From: Acanthosepion esculentum
Lineage: Eukaryota; Mollusca; Cephalopoda; Sepiida; Sepiidae
Assembly (NCBI GenBank): GCA_964036315.1
Contig: OZ038498.1
Location: forward strand, 6,136,278-6,200,277
Direction: 5' to 3'
DNA: 64,000 bases
Below, piece by piece: positions 53,668 to 64,000 of this stretch (the stretch's first letter is position 1; the number at the start of each line of letters is the position of its first letter). A model generated the notes under the pieces. The model had not been told where the DNA came from and searched no databases. It was given only the letters and a program-made list of their open reading frames with translations. Both the position numbers and the translations under genes were made by a program.

Positions 53668-53890
53668 CATATCCCTTCAGGACATTGGCGATCATGGCTC
53701 TCCACAATTTCCTGTTCTCTGTAGCTTTTTCATAAATTTTGTGTTTTTGTTATCTCTCCTAAACTTGTTCTGCCATTCATTTGCTCAAGCTTACTTGGTA
53801 GGTCATACATTGCTTTCTTCTGGCCCACTTGCCTTAAATCTGTCCTGTGAGGCTCACATTTTCCAAACCCTCTTTTTTATATCAGCATTA
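53668..53890 (-). pseudogene. LINE-A 3' end fragment
   Basis: Minus strand: the rev. comp. of gcgatcatggctctccacaa, ctgttctctgtagc, tctcctaaacttgttctgcc and ttgctcaagcttacttggta gives the LWRAMIANVLKG, QNK and AEQV-E blocks and the K-L-TGQI region near 53840. About 70 residues, truncated at 53890. Confidence 0.82.
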
Positions 53891-55292
53891 TTATTTTCTG
53901 GTAATCCTCTTCAATCCTGATGGGCGAAATCCCTGGGGTATTATTATACTTAAATACCTTTAAATATTGTTATTCCTCTGAGGATATCTCATGCTGTTTT
54001 CAGCCTAAAATATTGAAACTTACTCTCCCAGAATCTATGTAGAGCAGTAATTTTTTTTTCTCTGGGCTGTATTTTGGGAATGAAAATTTGCTCATGCCTC
54101 ACTCAATTTTAAAGTACATATAAAAATTAAAAAAACAGAGAATTATAGGGGGATAACCATAGATTCGAAGTCGGAACATTATCATTGATAACTCTCTCCT
54201 CCAATTTTCGGACCCTCGTTACTATATTCTTAATACTTGATATAATGCAAAAATATCACAATGATAAAATTGGTCAATAATTATTTATAAGTATTTATAC
54301 TGGGGATAATAATGGTTAACTGTAGACTTGAAGAAGTTAAGACTGTAGTGATTGGGGAAGCATCCCCTTGGGAGTCAGTTCTACAAAGTAAGAGTTTGTG
54401 GGACCAAGCTGTTCAAATGGAATTTACATTTCATCAATGGAATATGAAGGGAATGATTGTGATTTGCTATAATGTGTGTGACAATATTTTGAGAATAAGC
54501 AAAAATAGAAAGAAAAAGAGGTTCAGTTATTGATTTTTATTTGTCCTAATGGTTCCCAATTCAGTAAAAATATTTTACATCATTCTGCTTTTAAACTACA
54601 CTGGAAATAATCAAAGAGAAGTCTATCATAATTTCCTTATGACAAACAGTTGTAAAATTGTTCAAAGGAGACATAAATGGCTTTATAAATTTAAGACTTC
54701 ACTCAGTTTTTGTGATTATAATTTACATTATTTCCATTTGTAATAAAATTACTTGTCAAACAGACTCTATGCACTCTAGAGATATTTAATTTTGTGCATT
54801 AAATATTTCTCTATTCTTCTTGTTTTCTTCATCAGCTGTGTGTAATAATGCTGGGCCAACTAAGGAAAACATGAGTCTTATATCTCTGTGAAACATAACA
54901 TATTTTATTCAACTCTGGACTTTATCAGTTCCTGTCGACCAGTGTGCATACGTGCAACCTCGGGCTTTCATCTGAACATTGACTTTACATTCTCATGTAT
55001 GATGTCTCAGAAACTACCCTTTTGAAGTAGTCACATGGTTGTTCTCCATGTGTGCATAATGCACGAAGCTGGCTGATCCCGTGGTTTTGAGCTTGGAGGC
55101 CAGGCGATCACCTCATGTCTACTCTGCACTTGGCTTCTCTGAATGACACTGAGTGCAAAGTCTACTCTAGTCTGGAGACTCATAGTAAATATGGACTTTG
55201 TACTCTATAATGTATTGTTTTGTAAATATTTGGTATTTTCATTGATCTATTGACCTTTGTTTCACTATTGTTCAGGAAGTTCAATGACTATT
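53891..55292. other. Nothing firmly recognised
   Basis: Contains at 54340-54405 the second copy of the old repeat seen at 30635-30700. A moderately GC-richer stretch at about 54930-55190 has no motif I know. No gene. Confidence 0.4.
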
Positions 55293-55831
55293 GCATTTAG
55301 TAAATCTCTTTAGAAGCACTGGACGTTTATGTTTATGTATTTGTGGGACCAACTGACTTTTTTCTCTTTTTATTTTGATGCATCCACTAATTACAATTGG
55401 TTTTGTTTTCGTTACACGTTAAAGAATTGCTACCTTTACCAAAGACTCCAATTTTGTTGCTGTGGTAAAGAGATTTCTTCTTTTTTTTTTCTATGTGCCA
55501 TGTTCCTTTTGAAGATTGGCAGTTATGTTCTCTCCATAAATTTCCTGTCCTTTGCAGCTTTTAGTAAATTTTGTGTTTTTGCTGTCTCTCCTAAACCTTG
55601 TTTTGCTGTCCATTTACACAAGCTCGTTAGGTAGGTTATGCACTGTTTTACTCTGTCCTTCTTGCCTCCAGTATATCCTGTGAGTGTCAAATTTGCCAAG
55701 TCCTTTTTCCTCATTATGTGCCCTAGAAATTTCAATTGTTTCTCTCTAATTTTAAGTATACATGTCCTTTTTGTTTCCATTTTTTTAACTTCATCATTGC
55801 TCACATGTTTAGTCCATGGTATTCTCGTCAT
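55293..55831 (-). repeat. 540-bp near-identical duplication, copy 1
   Basis: Matches 60834-61378 with only a handful of differences, including a seven-base indel near 55455. It covers a LINE-A 3' end (55485-55831) plus about 190 bp of non-LINE DNA beyond that end (55293-55484). Confidence 0.95.
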
Positions 55832-55840
55832 CCTGCTCAT
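55485..55840 (-). pseudogene. LINE-A 3' end fragment
   Basis: The minus-strand frame 55840-55523 encodes about 105 residues: MTRIPWTKHVSNDEVKKMET, RTCILKIREKQLKFLGHIMR, KKDLANLTLTGYTGGKKDRV, ITYLTSLCKWTAKQGLGETA, LLKAAKDRKFMERT. It is the longest uninterrupted LINE-A C-terminal frame here. The 5' truncation at the IPWTK block coincides with the duplication boundary. It ends ggcacatagaaaaaaaaaag. Confidence 0.9.
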
Positions 55841-56752
55841 GACCTGTCACATGACCTGTCCAGTTTTTCCCTTTATTGTTAGCCATATCTGTTTGTTGCT
55901 TTGACAGATTGTGTTAAAAATTGGAAACATTTGGAATTCCTTAATAACATCTTTTTATTTCCATTTTCTTGTCTGATTTCCTTCACTTCTTTCGGCAAGC
56001 AGCTGCCAATAACCAGAAAGAATTAATTTATGAAAATAGTTTATTCTAGTAGAGTACCTGTCCTTCACTAGATTGAAAATCTAACCTGACTTTCCGAATA
56101 TGTACTGTATACCCTTTGTCTGAAGCCCAAGTGTCCACTTCAGTTTTATTTTTGATAAAATCTTGTATTTTTATATAATTCCATGGGATAACAAGATGAT
56201 GGTTCAATTATCAGCACATAATACTTTGATCAAGCCAGGCCATGTTCATCAAAATATTATTTCATTGCTATTAGATTCTAAACAAGTGACAGTTATCATT
56301 TGAAAAGTAGACAGACTGGAGGAATGCATAAAGATAATTAAGCCAAGTGGATAGATGTCTGGAGGAGGAGAAGGAGAAAGTAGAGAAATAAAATTTGTGG
56401 AGCAATAGCAGAATTGACTTACTTGTATGGCTAGATCAATCTGAGTGTCAATTGAACTCTGGTCTCGCAAGTTGAGATAAATAATGGGTTTGATTCTAAT
56501 GACAGTTTTTGAGTCTATGTAAAAAAACAAAAACAAAAAAAACTAGTCATTTGCAGGTTTTTTTTGTTTGTTTTTTTTAAATGCGAGCAAACATCAACTT
56601 GGAAGACTGATACTGCACAATATTCTTCCATAATCATTTCATCTGTGTACTTGTAAAAATCTTATACTAGTATAGTATCAGTGCATGTAAGTCTTTTCTG
56701 ATTTTTAACTTTTTCCTTATATATGTTGGTCATATAATGATGCCATCTTACA
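55841..56752. other. Nothing recognised
   Basis: AT-rich with a poly-A/poly-T stretch near 56522-56578. Minus-strand frame 56536-56249 has no motif. Confidence 0.45.
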
Positions 56753-56754
56753 TA

Positions 56755-58012
56755 CATGTGTTGGACAAAATAATTGAAACAGGTGCAAATTCCACTCCTA
56801 TATTTCAAAGACCTATTATATTAAGAACTTTAACTAAAACTTCATAATTGCAGGTTATATCTATTGTAAATACGTTTATTTATCTAATTTACTATCTTTG
56901 TCTTATTTATTTTTAGAATTTAGTAAAATTTAAAGTAAAATGCATGACCTCTCCGAGTTCAAAAAAGGGTAAATTGTTGGAGCTTGCATAGTAGGAGCCT
57001 TGATCACTAAGGTTGCTGAACTGTTTGGTTTTTCAAGAGCTACCATATCAAGAACTATGACGCAATTCGAGAAACAGGGCAAAACCTCTAGAAACTGTAG
57101 CAATTCAGTCCAGACTTGCAAACTTACTGAAAAGGACTGACGTGCATTGAAATGCAATGTGGCAAAAAATCATCACACTACTCCGGCCAAAGTGACTGCT
57201 GAGTTGAATAATCATCTGAATAGTCCAGTTTCTACTAAAACTGTTTGTCTTGAGCTCCATAAGACTGGATATCATGGAAGAGCTGCCGTAAGGAAACCTC
57301 TTCTCTCCCCTCGCAACATTCAGAAGACGTTGAAATAGTGCAAAGATCACAATGCCTGGTCTGCAGACCAATGGAAGCCAGTCATATTCTCAGATGAGTC
57401 CAGTTTTTCTCTTTTCCCAACTTCAGGGCGAGTTTATGTGTGGAGGCAGCCCAAAAAAGTTTACAACCCCACCAACAGTGAAGCATGGAGGTGGATCAGT
57501 GATAGTTTGGGCTGCCATATCATGGAAATGTCTCGGTCCAATAGTTGCCCTGCATGGTAGAATCAACAGCAAAGATTACCTGGACATTTTGTGACATCAT
57601 GTTCATCTAATGGCCCAGACTTTATTCCCTGATGGTGACTGCATCTTACAAGACGATAATGCTCCAATACATACCACTCGAATGGTTAAGAATTGGTATG
57701 AAGAGCATGAAAGTGACCTAGAACACATGGTGTGGCCTCCCCAATCTCCAGATATCAATATTATTGAACATTTGTGGTGCATTTTGGAGCGACAAGTTAG
57801 GAGCCGCTATCCTCCACAGTCGTGTCTTAAAGAGCTGGAGAAGGTGTTAATGGAAGAATGGCTGAAAATTCCTCTGGATGAAGCCAGGAAGCTGTATGAT
57901 TCCATTACTAGACGTATTAAAGCTGTCTGTGAGGCTAAAGGAGGACCAACTCCATATTAAATAAAATTTCTTTGAATTTAACAACTGTTTCAATTATTTT
58001 GTCCAACCCCTG
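56755..58012 (+). mobile_element. Tc1-like transposon with DD36E spacing, inactivated
   Basis: 1,258 bp, flanked by TA (56753-56754, 58013-58014). The termini share ttggacaaaataattgaaac in inverted orientation (56763 onward and 57985-58005), with a few mismatched bases outermost. It encloses a transposase pseudogene of the Tc1 type. Spacing between the last two catalytic residues is 36, which fits the family described as DD36E/Incomer rather than standard DD34E Tc1. Confidence 0.93.
56940..57960 (+). pseudogene. Tc1-type transposase pseudogene, DD36E
   Basis: About 340 codons from the ATG at 56940 to the TAA at 57958-57960. The N-terminal paired-like helix-turn-helix (VAELFGFSRATISRTM) and a second one (KVTAELNNHLNSPVSTKTV) are visible. 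The catalytic domain has VIFSDESSFSLF (first Asp near 57392), GGGSVIVWAAISW, QDDNAPIHT (second Asp at about 57655) and WPPQSPDINIIEHLW (Glu at about 57766), with 36 residues between the last two. The C-terminus ends KAVCEAKGGPTPY. Inactivating changes are TAA near 56970, TGA near 57138, TAG near 57336, one frameshift around 57465-57475 and TGA near 57592. From 57610 to the end the frame is intact for 116 residues. The family moves DNA by cut and paste at TA. Confidence 0.93.
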
Positions 58013-58483
58013 TACATGTGTGTATGTTGTTGCATATCTGTTCCTCATTGTAAAACATTGTTGAAATATTTCTAGTCTTATAAGAATTGCATTTTGTACT
58101 GAGAATTTAAAGATTGATGCACTTATTGCTTACGTACATATATATATGAGATCTGACTTTCAATTGGTTAATCGAGACATACCCACAAGTATAATTTTAA
58201 TTCTGACCTTATGCCCCCCCTACTTTAATTTTTGGAAAAGAGATAACAATTTGTTTTTAAATTTCCCTAAAAAATCATTTTTATCACGAGTTATCAATCA
58301 TCGCCTGAGGAAGCACATAGTATTGAAGAATAAAAAAGCTTTTTTGTAGCGATTTAAAATTTTTTTATTATAAACTCTACTTTGTAATGAGCACTTTTTA
58401 AAAAGTAGATTCTATGAACTGTGGATTTTTTACTCCATTTGTTCTTTCTATTATTTGTGTGTGTGTGTGTGTGTATGTGTGTA
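58013..58483. other. Nothing firmly recognised
   Basis: 58015-58100 resembles 59459-59550 (tgtgtg-atgttg-tgca, gttcct, ttgaaa-att, aagaattgca), an old repeat pair. Then (TG)n near 58457-58484 and (TA)n at 58484-58501. Confidence 0.5.
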
Positions 58484-58501
58484 TATATATATATATATAT
58501 G

Positions 58502-58917
58502 ATTGACTCTCCCATCGAACTCGACGTATGAGGGTCAGGCAGATCAGTTCCCAGAAACTGAAAGCCTGACACCAACACATGAGATTTGATTATAGTGGTG
58601 AAGGCTTTGTGCAGGGCCATCCACACCTTTTGGAGGGACGAATACAGGGACCTGGTGCAGCGAATGCCACAAGGTCCCCAAACGACCCTCCGCAGGTTTT
58701 GAATTCAGAGTTGTCCTTCTCCTAGACCAGTTGCCATCCAAGGCTATAGAACCTAGTCTGTCCTGCTATTTACCCATAGTTGGAAGGAGAAGAAGATGAT
58801 TCACACCTTTCCCAAGGGTATTAGCACGTAAGTGAATGTAATGGATTTGACTGGAATTCAAACTCGGCTCTCCGATTCCTCAATCCAAGCCGTTATCCAT
58901 TACTCCACCGTGCCTCC
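58502..58917 (-). repeat. SINE family 2, long copy (minus)
   Basis: The minus strand from 58917 reads ggaggcacggtggagtaatg, gagtttgaattccagtcaaa (B-box), ttacattcacttacgtgcta, cccttgggaaaggtgtgaat, aactatgggtaaatagcagg, tggatggcaactggtctagg, then a 3' body (gcggagggtcgtttggggac, gccctgcacaaagccttcac) shared with 8780-8890. (TA)n tracts flank both ends (58484-58501, 58917-58942). Confidence 0.9.
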
Positions 58918-58942
58918 TATATATATATATATATATATATAT

Positions 58943-60384
58943 GCCCTGAAGATTGTGCTGAAGCATAAAACACAGTCACCACTTGGTATTGACCTCAGTG
59001 TCTACTTATATACACATACACCAACAACTGTGAAACAAATCTGGTGCTAAGTAAAGAAACCTATTAAAAGGGATGCAAGTTTTATCAATAGCATTTTTTC
59101 ATTAATAATGCATTAATGAAGCCACAAAACAAGCCAGTCCCGCTTGTAGAATAAACATATTCATATTAAAAATTAAATGACAGTATTTTTCTGTCTTGTT
59201 TTTGCTTTATTTATTGTTTTAGCCATGACAAAGTTCCCCATTGCAACTTTCAACTCATTAATAATCAAGTGATTGAACTCATTGGCAAATATAAATTCGG
59301 CCGATAGACTTTTGCATTCCTCTCCATTCTTTCTCAATCACTCTTCTACATTCTGTAATTTGTTTTCATTTTGATAAGAATGCATTAGTTTTTCCCAATT
59401 TACCCATGGCTCGTACTACTTTACTGTTTTGCACCTTTAACATCTCACCCCACCAACTTCATGTTTGTGTGTGTGTGGATGTTGCTGCAATTCAGTTCCT
59501 GATAATGAAACATGGTTGAAACATTCTAAGACTTGTAAGAATTGCAAGAGTGTTGCACTTAACGTTTTTTATTATTGATATTCTCCTAGGTAAAGTATTT
59601 TTTACTTATAGAAAGAATGGGTAAGGCTGTGAGATATCACTTAGTCCAAGGTTTGAACCAGAGCAAGCTGATTGTTCTGTTGTAGCCAATAAACAGCTCG
59701 AAATGATTTGATCTGCGAGAATGAATTTTCTATTACTTAAATTATTTTTTGCCACTTAATATTTTGAACCTGGTTGCATTAAGTTACATGTAATAGTTAT
59801 TTGCATTCATGATTAAATGTACTCAAGATTTTCTGATATCTGAAATTTAAATGACTTATCAATAAAAATGTCTGATATTTTTCAAAGCATTAATGAAATA
59901 TAATTTTTAGAGAAAATTTGTATAAAAATGTAAAAATGAATGTGAGAGTAAATGGTTTATCATTTGAATACATTTATCTATTAAGTGACATGTACTAAAA
60001 GACTAATAGTAAAAAAACAAAAAACAAGCAATGATCTTTTATTGAAATGTCTTCATTGATCAAGTGATGATTGCATTAGGTCGAATATTAGTTTCATGTT
60101 TGTCATGTGAGAATAATAAAGGGTAAAAGTATTGATATACACCAAATTGTCAAATAATTTCTTTTTTTTTTTTTTTTGATGAATTTCCAATTTATATAGG
60201 AGAAAAGTTACTAATCAAATATTTAACAGTAAAAAATAAAGCTTACAGTCAAATTATTACTGACATTTAGTGACCTTAGCTTAGTCTGGCATGAGAGTAA
60301 GGAACCCAATGAAAAAAATCACAAATAATAAACTTCACACAATCAAACCAATCATATGTGAATGGAAACAAATATCTAGAAAAA
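58943..60384. other. AT-rich DNA, nothing recognised
   Basis: Includes the second copy of an old repeat at 59459-59550 and a T-run at about 60163-60178. No gene. Confidence 0.5.
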
Positions 60385-60655
60385 GTAAAGATAAGGTTGC
60401 CGCTGGCTTAACACCATGTAGGCTGCACATACCTCACCCATTCATACTGGCTGAAGAATAAAGATCAATCAACATGTACAACATGCCAAGCTGAACTCAC
60501 GGTGAAATGCATTTTAACTGGATGTACTCACTTAACCCCTGTAAGTCATAAATACTACAAGGAAACCAACAGGTGAAAACTATTTGAAAACACTGAAACC
60601 GTCAACATAATGTCCTACCTTAAAGAAATAGGTTTATACCAAAACATATAATAGA
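60385..60655 (+). pseudogene. LINE-D: RNase-H-class LINE C-terminal fragment
   Basis: The translation shows CTYLTHSYWLKNKDQSTCTT, CQAELTVKCILTGCTHLTPV, YYKETNR, ENTETVNIMSYLKEIGLY. This is the C-terminal zinc-finger-like end (C-x2-C...H/C spacing followed by I-FLK-IGLY) found after RNase H in I/Jockey/R1-type LINEs. A frameshift or stop falls after the first block. Only the last 80-90 residues remain. Distinct from LINE-A, -B and -C. No 3' tail identified. Confidence 0.7.
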
Positions 60656-60833
60656 CAAACTATATATCTATAAAATATACATTTACACTGAAAGTATGTA
60701 CAAAATATTTTAGTTGAAGGTATAAATTTTGTACAAAATATTTCAACTTCAGTATTAAATAGCTCATAGAAGATGGTATGTTGTTAAACAACCAAACCAA
60801 TGAAGAATGAATTGACTCATAGAATAGCTATGC

Positions 60834-61378
60834 GCATTTAGTAAATCTCTTTAGAAGCACTGGACGTTTATGTTTATGTATTTGTGGGACCAACTGACTT
60901 TTTTCTCTTTTTATTTTGATGCATCCACTAATTACAATTGGTTTTGTTTTCGTTACACGTTAAAGAATTGCTGCCTTTACCAAAGACTCCAATTTTTTTT
61001 ATTGTTGCTGTGGTAAAGAGATTTCTTCTTTTTTTTTTCTATGTGCCATGTTCCTTTTGAAGATTGGCAGTTATGTTCTCTCCATAAATTTCCTGTCCTT
61101 TGCAGCTTTTAGTAAATTTTGTGTTTTTGCTATCTCTCCTAAACCTTGTTTTGCTGTCCATTTACACAAGCTCGTTAGGTAGGTTATGCACTGTTTTACT
61201 CTGTCCTTCTTGCCTCCAGTATATCCTGTGAGTGTCAAATTTGCCAAGTCCTTTTTCCTCATTATGTGCCCTAGAAATTTCAATTGTTTCTCTCTAATTT
61301 TAAGTATACGTGTCCTTTTTGTTTCCATTTTTTAACTTCATCATTGCTCACATGATTAGTCCATGGTATTCTCGTCAT
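60834..61378 (-). repeat. 540-bp near-identical duplication, copy 2
   Basis: Direct counterpart of 55293-55831, offset 5,541 bp. It starts gcatttagtaaatctcttta and ends tggtattctcgtcat. Outside these points the flanks are unrelated on the low side. On the high side the LINE-A body continues only in this copy. Confidence 0.95.
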
Positions 61379-62035
61379 GCATCTGCTGAAACACATTTCT
61401 GTTCAAATCTCTTCTTCTTGTCCAGCATTTATTTCCATATACAAGGATTGATATTACATGACAGTTTAGTACTCTTTTCTTTGTTTCTAATGAGATTTTC
61501 CTGTTTTTTAATACTTTGCTTAGCTTTCAGATTTTAGTGTCACATTTTAAATACTTCCTAGTTATTTAGATTTTTGTACTTGCTTGATTTTGGCATCTCC
61601 AATTTGTAATTCACATGTTGTGCTCTTCTTTTTACTAATAACTATATATTCTGTATTCTTGCAATTGATATTTAGTCCTTTTTTTTCCTGCTTTCTTTTA
61701 TTACCTTCTCTAATACTTTGCTTAGCTTTTGGAAATCATCTTTCCCTATTCCAATGCAACTGCAGATTTTGGTGACAAACTTTCGATCCTTTGTTAAAAC
61801 TCTTCCCAGATATTTAAATTTTTGTACTTGTTTGATTTTGGCAGCTCCAATTTGTAATTTGCACGTTGGACTCTTCCTTTTGCTGACAACCATGCATTTT
61901 CTCTTCTTGTAATTGAGGTTTAGTCCTTTCTTCTCACTTTCCTTTACTACTTTCTCTAGGAATTCTTGTAGTTTCCTTTCTGTGTTGGCTATCAACACTG
62001 TGTCATCTGCATATGTTATGTTGTTGAGATTGTGG
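61030..62035 (-). pseudogene. LINE-A, longest minus-strand copy
   Basis: Runs from the RT palm to the 3' end. The minus strand starts near 62035 with NLNNI-YADDTVLIANTERK (catalytic YADD, 62020-61985). The frame 61998-61672 continues KGLNLNYKKRKCMVVSKRKS, PTCKLQIGAAKIKQVQKFKY, LGRVLTKDRKF, GKDDFQKLSKVLEKV. The segment around 61560-61705 then repeats the KCMVVSK to K-KQV part in diverged form. Finally the frame 61328-61071 (METKRTRILKIREKQLKFLG ... KDRKFMERT) gives the C-terminus. Frameshifts separate these. There is no endonuclease region. Confidence 0.88.
61560..61960 (-). repeat. Internal duplication in LINE-A, 248-bp offset
   Basis: tttttgtacttgcttgattt at 61571 recurs as tttttgtacttgtttgattt at 61819, with continuing similarity (ctccaatttgtaatt, gtttagtcctt). 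The copies are clearly diverged, so two nested insertions or an old internal duplication. Confidence 0.8.
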
Positions 62036-62149
62036 CAACCAATAGAGTTGTTTTAGATAGATTTTTTATTCTTTAAAGCACTATTGATTGAATTATTTCA
62101 CTATGACCTTTACTAGTGAGTGTAGGTGGTATACATCTGTGGACAGTCT

Positions 62150-62190
<41 letters not shown>

Positions 62191-62978
62191 AGGAAAATAA
62201 TAAAATCTGTCTGTAATATTTTTTTTTTGCCAGACAAGTTGTGTAACTCTTTCAGTATTTGAAGTCACCAATAAATAGGAAGAGACTGAAATAAATACAG
62301 TTACTTAAACATAAAGTAGCTTTTATTTAGCGTTGGTTTAATCTGGGATATCACACATGTACATGACAAAAATGTCTAGTTCTTGCAGCTAATGCTACAA
62401 AGGCGTCAGCTTGTCTCCTGACTCTATTTTGTTCATCTGACTTATTTCATTTGTGCCGTATCTGACTAAAATACAAGTAATCCTAGTAATTAGTTGCCTC
62501 CTCACATGGGCTAAGTATTTGCATAAGATTAGTTTAACATGGGGTTCTGCATCTTTACATGTAGGCAAATGCAAAAATTTCTAGTTTTCTGTGGTCAATG
62601 TTGCAAAGGTATCACGGCAACCCACTATTCTCTCATTAAATCAATGAAGAAGTGTTGTCTCAGTATCGGAATGTCTAGGTTTATATCATTTGTACTGCCT
62701 TACTTAAAGATAATCACTAATCCTAGCCAAAATGATAGGAATTGATATAGGCATATATATATATATATATATTGTCATTTTAACCCTCCTCATCAGATGC
62801 ATGGATATACATATGCATAGGCTTGAAGCTGTTTTACTTTTCTTAAACTGCTGAGCTTGTTTATGGACTAGAAATATTTTTTTTTATTTTACTAATTCTA
62901 AATTGTAGCATATGGAGAAGATTGAAGGACTCATGAAATAGTTATTAACACTTAGAATTACAAGCGGTTTTCGATATA
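62036..62978. other. AT-rich DNA, nothing recognised
   Basis: Long T-run at about 62152-62180, (TA)n at 62753-62771. A short direct similarity is present (acatgtacatgacaaaaatg region near 62356 and acatgtaggcaaatgcaaaa near 62556). No gene. Confidence 0.5.
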
Positions 62979-63543
62979 CACCCTTGTGTAAATTAATTGA
63001 ATCAAAATGAATAATTCTATTATTAGTTACTTTTTTTCATATTTTTCCAATTAAACATGACCCAGTGCACATTTTAGTACTCCGTATATCCATTCCATGA
63101 AGTTGTTCCTTGCAGACGGACCACAGATTCTCAATTGGATTTAAATCAGGAGAGTTTCGGGATCAATCTATGGTACTTTGATTTGCATACTGGTAAGGCT
63201 TGCCAGTGTGTTCAAACAGCTTTACAATTTTCGTATGCTTCCTTGGAGTAACATCCATTGCAGACAAGGGTCATAGGACAACTAATCGACAGTTGAGACA
63301 ATAGTGTCTGGGTGTGATAAAAATCTGATGCAATCACGAATGACGTAATATTTTTCAAAGCCAAACAAATTTCATCATACACCCCAAAAATAGATTCATA
63401 TTACTTTACGTCACTGCAAATGACCTAATCTGAGGAAAAAATAGAAATCAATTACACCTTGTCACTCCAATGGGTCTAAAACTGAGCGTATGGTGAAAGA
63501 AAAGAAACTAAAGCGGTTGTTTCAATTAATTTGTACAAGGGTG
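62979..63543 (-). mobile_element. Deleted Tc1-like element, 565 bp
   Basis: Inverted termini cacccttgtgtaaattaatt and its near-complement aattaatttgtacaagggtg, with TA on both sides (62977-62978, 63544-63545). On the minus strand around 63170-63080 the coding remnant reads NSPDLNPIENLWSVCKEQLH, the third-catalytic-residue block (Glu in IENLW) of a Tc1 transposase, then GMDIRSTKM. Most of the gene, including the first two Asp residues, is deleted. Non-autonomous. Confidence 0.92.
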
Positions 63544-63732
63544 TATATGTAGAAATCTCTACCTCTGACTTACAGGTCTTATTACTTCTTCTGTACCATT
63601 GTAATTTAGGTGTAAATGCACAGTAGATGGGTGCATAAGTTTAAGGCTCAGTTTCTTGTTATAGTAAATTAATTACTCTTTCAGTTCACCTTTACTTACT
63701 GCATGTGCCCTTGATGATAAATGCATGTGTGG

Positions 63733-64000
63733 GTGCCATAATGGATAGTGTGGTTTCGAATGAGTAATCATTGAGCTGAGTTCCAATTAATATTGAGTTT
63801 GTTACATTCACAGATGCACAAATATTCTTGGGAAAAGTATGAATCCATCTCTTCTCACCCAGCTATGGGTTAAAAAGTAGGACTTGTATCTGGGGAAAAT
63901 CATGGTTATCTTCCAAAAATTATTAAGGCAATATTCACTTATAAAAAAATTATTATTCTTGCAACCCCCAAAATAGGTTCCAGCTTGAAATAACCACAAA
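63733..64000 (+). repeat. SINE family 2-like, reaching the window end
   Basis: gggtgccataatggatagtg, then gagctgagttccaatt (B-box position), gttacattcacagatgcaca, cttgggaaaagtatgaatcc, cagctatgggttaaaaagta and a tail ttgcaacccccaaaataggt, cttgaaataaccacaaa. The tail matches that of the two 5S/tRNA chimeras, but no 5S part is present, so the tRNA-body/tail module also moves alone. Confidence 0.82.

Noticed and set aside
60690..60765. Regulatory hairpin from repeated gtacaaaatattt blocks
   Set aside because: The blocks are short direct repeats in AT-rich DNA, not a stable inverted repeat.

Overview
The window looks like a non-coding, repeat-saturated stretch of a metazoan nuclear genome, most likely a mollusc and probably a cephalopod such as an octopus. 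I infer this from four things. The DNA is AT-rich with CpGs confined to small islands. (TA)n microsatellites are very frequent, often at element ends. tRNA-derived SINEs are dense. The non-LTR, Tc1/mariner and Ty3/gypsy fragments are of a kind I associate with mollusc genomes. I see no convincing host protein-coding exon. Every protein-like reading I recognise is a transposase or retroelement remnant, so this is intergenic DNA or the inside of a very long intron.

Layout. 0-3 kb: a broken DD34D mariner with perfect 30-bp terminal repeats, sitting inside one copy of a diverged repeat whose second copy (2.2-2.5 kb) preserves the uninterrupted target. A fold-back SINE pair follows. 3.9-5.2 kb: a reverse-transcriptase fragment (called LINE-A here), which recurs at about ten places. 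5.8-9.2 kb: a hairpin, two more fold-back SINE loci and a long composite tRNA-SINE. 9.6-18.5 kb: two further non-LTR families (LINE-B and LINE-C), a tRNA-like SINE, a duplicated GC-rich module and an isolated CpG cluster at 17.28-17.53 kb. 18.5-21.3 kb: unrecognised AT-rich DNA. 21.3-30 kb: tRNA-SINEs, a 5S rRNA/tRNA chimeric SINE, a Helitron-like element and a SINE whose tail has become a 98-bp tandem array. 31-34 kb: a SINE dimer, long (TA)n tracts, a 245-bp hairpin and the second 5S/tRNA chimera. 34.8-38.8 kb: a complete but dead Ty3/gypsy-like element with 112-bp LTRs and a 5-bp target duplication. 39-45 kb: two internally deleted DD37D mariner copies and interrupted LINE-A pieces. 45-50 kb: another fold-back SINE, AT-rich DNA, a 357-bp-spaced direct repeat enclosing a tRNA-Ser-like sequence, and an 89-bp-arm hairpin. 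50-62 kb: LINE-A and LINE-B fragments, a DD36E Tc1 element, a near-identical 540-bp duplication and an RNase-H-class LINE fragment. 63-64 kb: a 565-bp deleted Tc1 element and a SINE cut by the window end.

How the parts relate. The SINEs carry pol III type A/B boxes or a 5S-type internal promoter and would need a LINE for movement. One composite SINE ends in an AGAAGAAG-type tail like that of LINE-A, which makes LINE-A a candidate partner. The DNA transposons show a decay series: near full length with stops (322-1568, 56755-58012), internally deleted (42591-43423, 62979-63543) and fragment (39173-39811). No element here encodes an intact enzyme. The most unusual feature is how often repeats form inverted pairs or long hairpins. 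If transcribed, these would make long double-stranded RNA.
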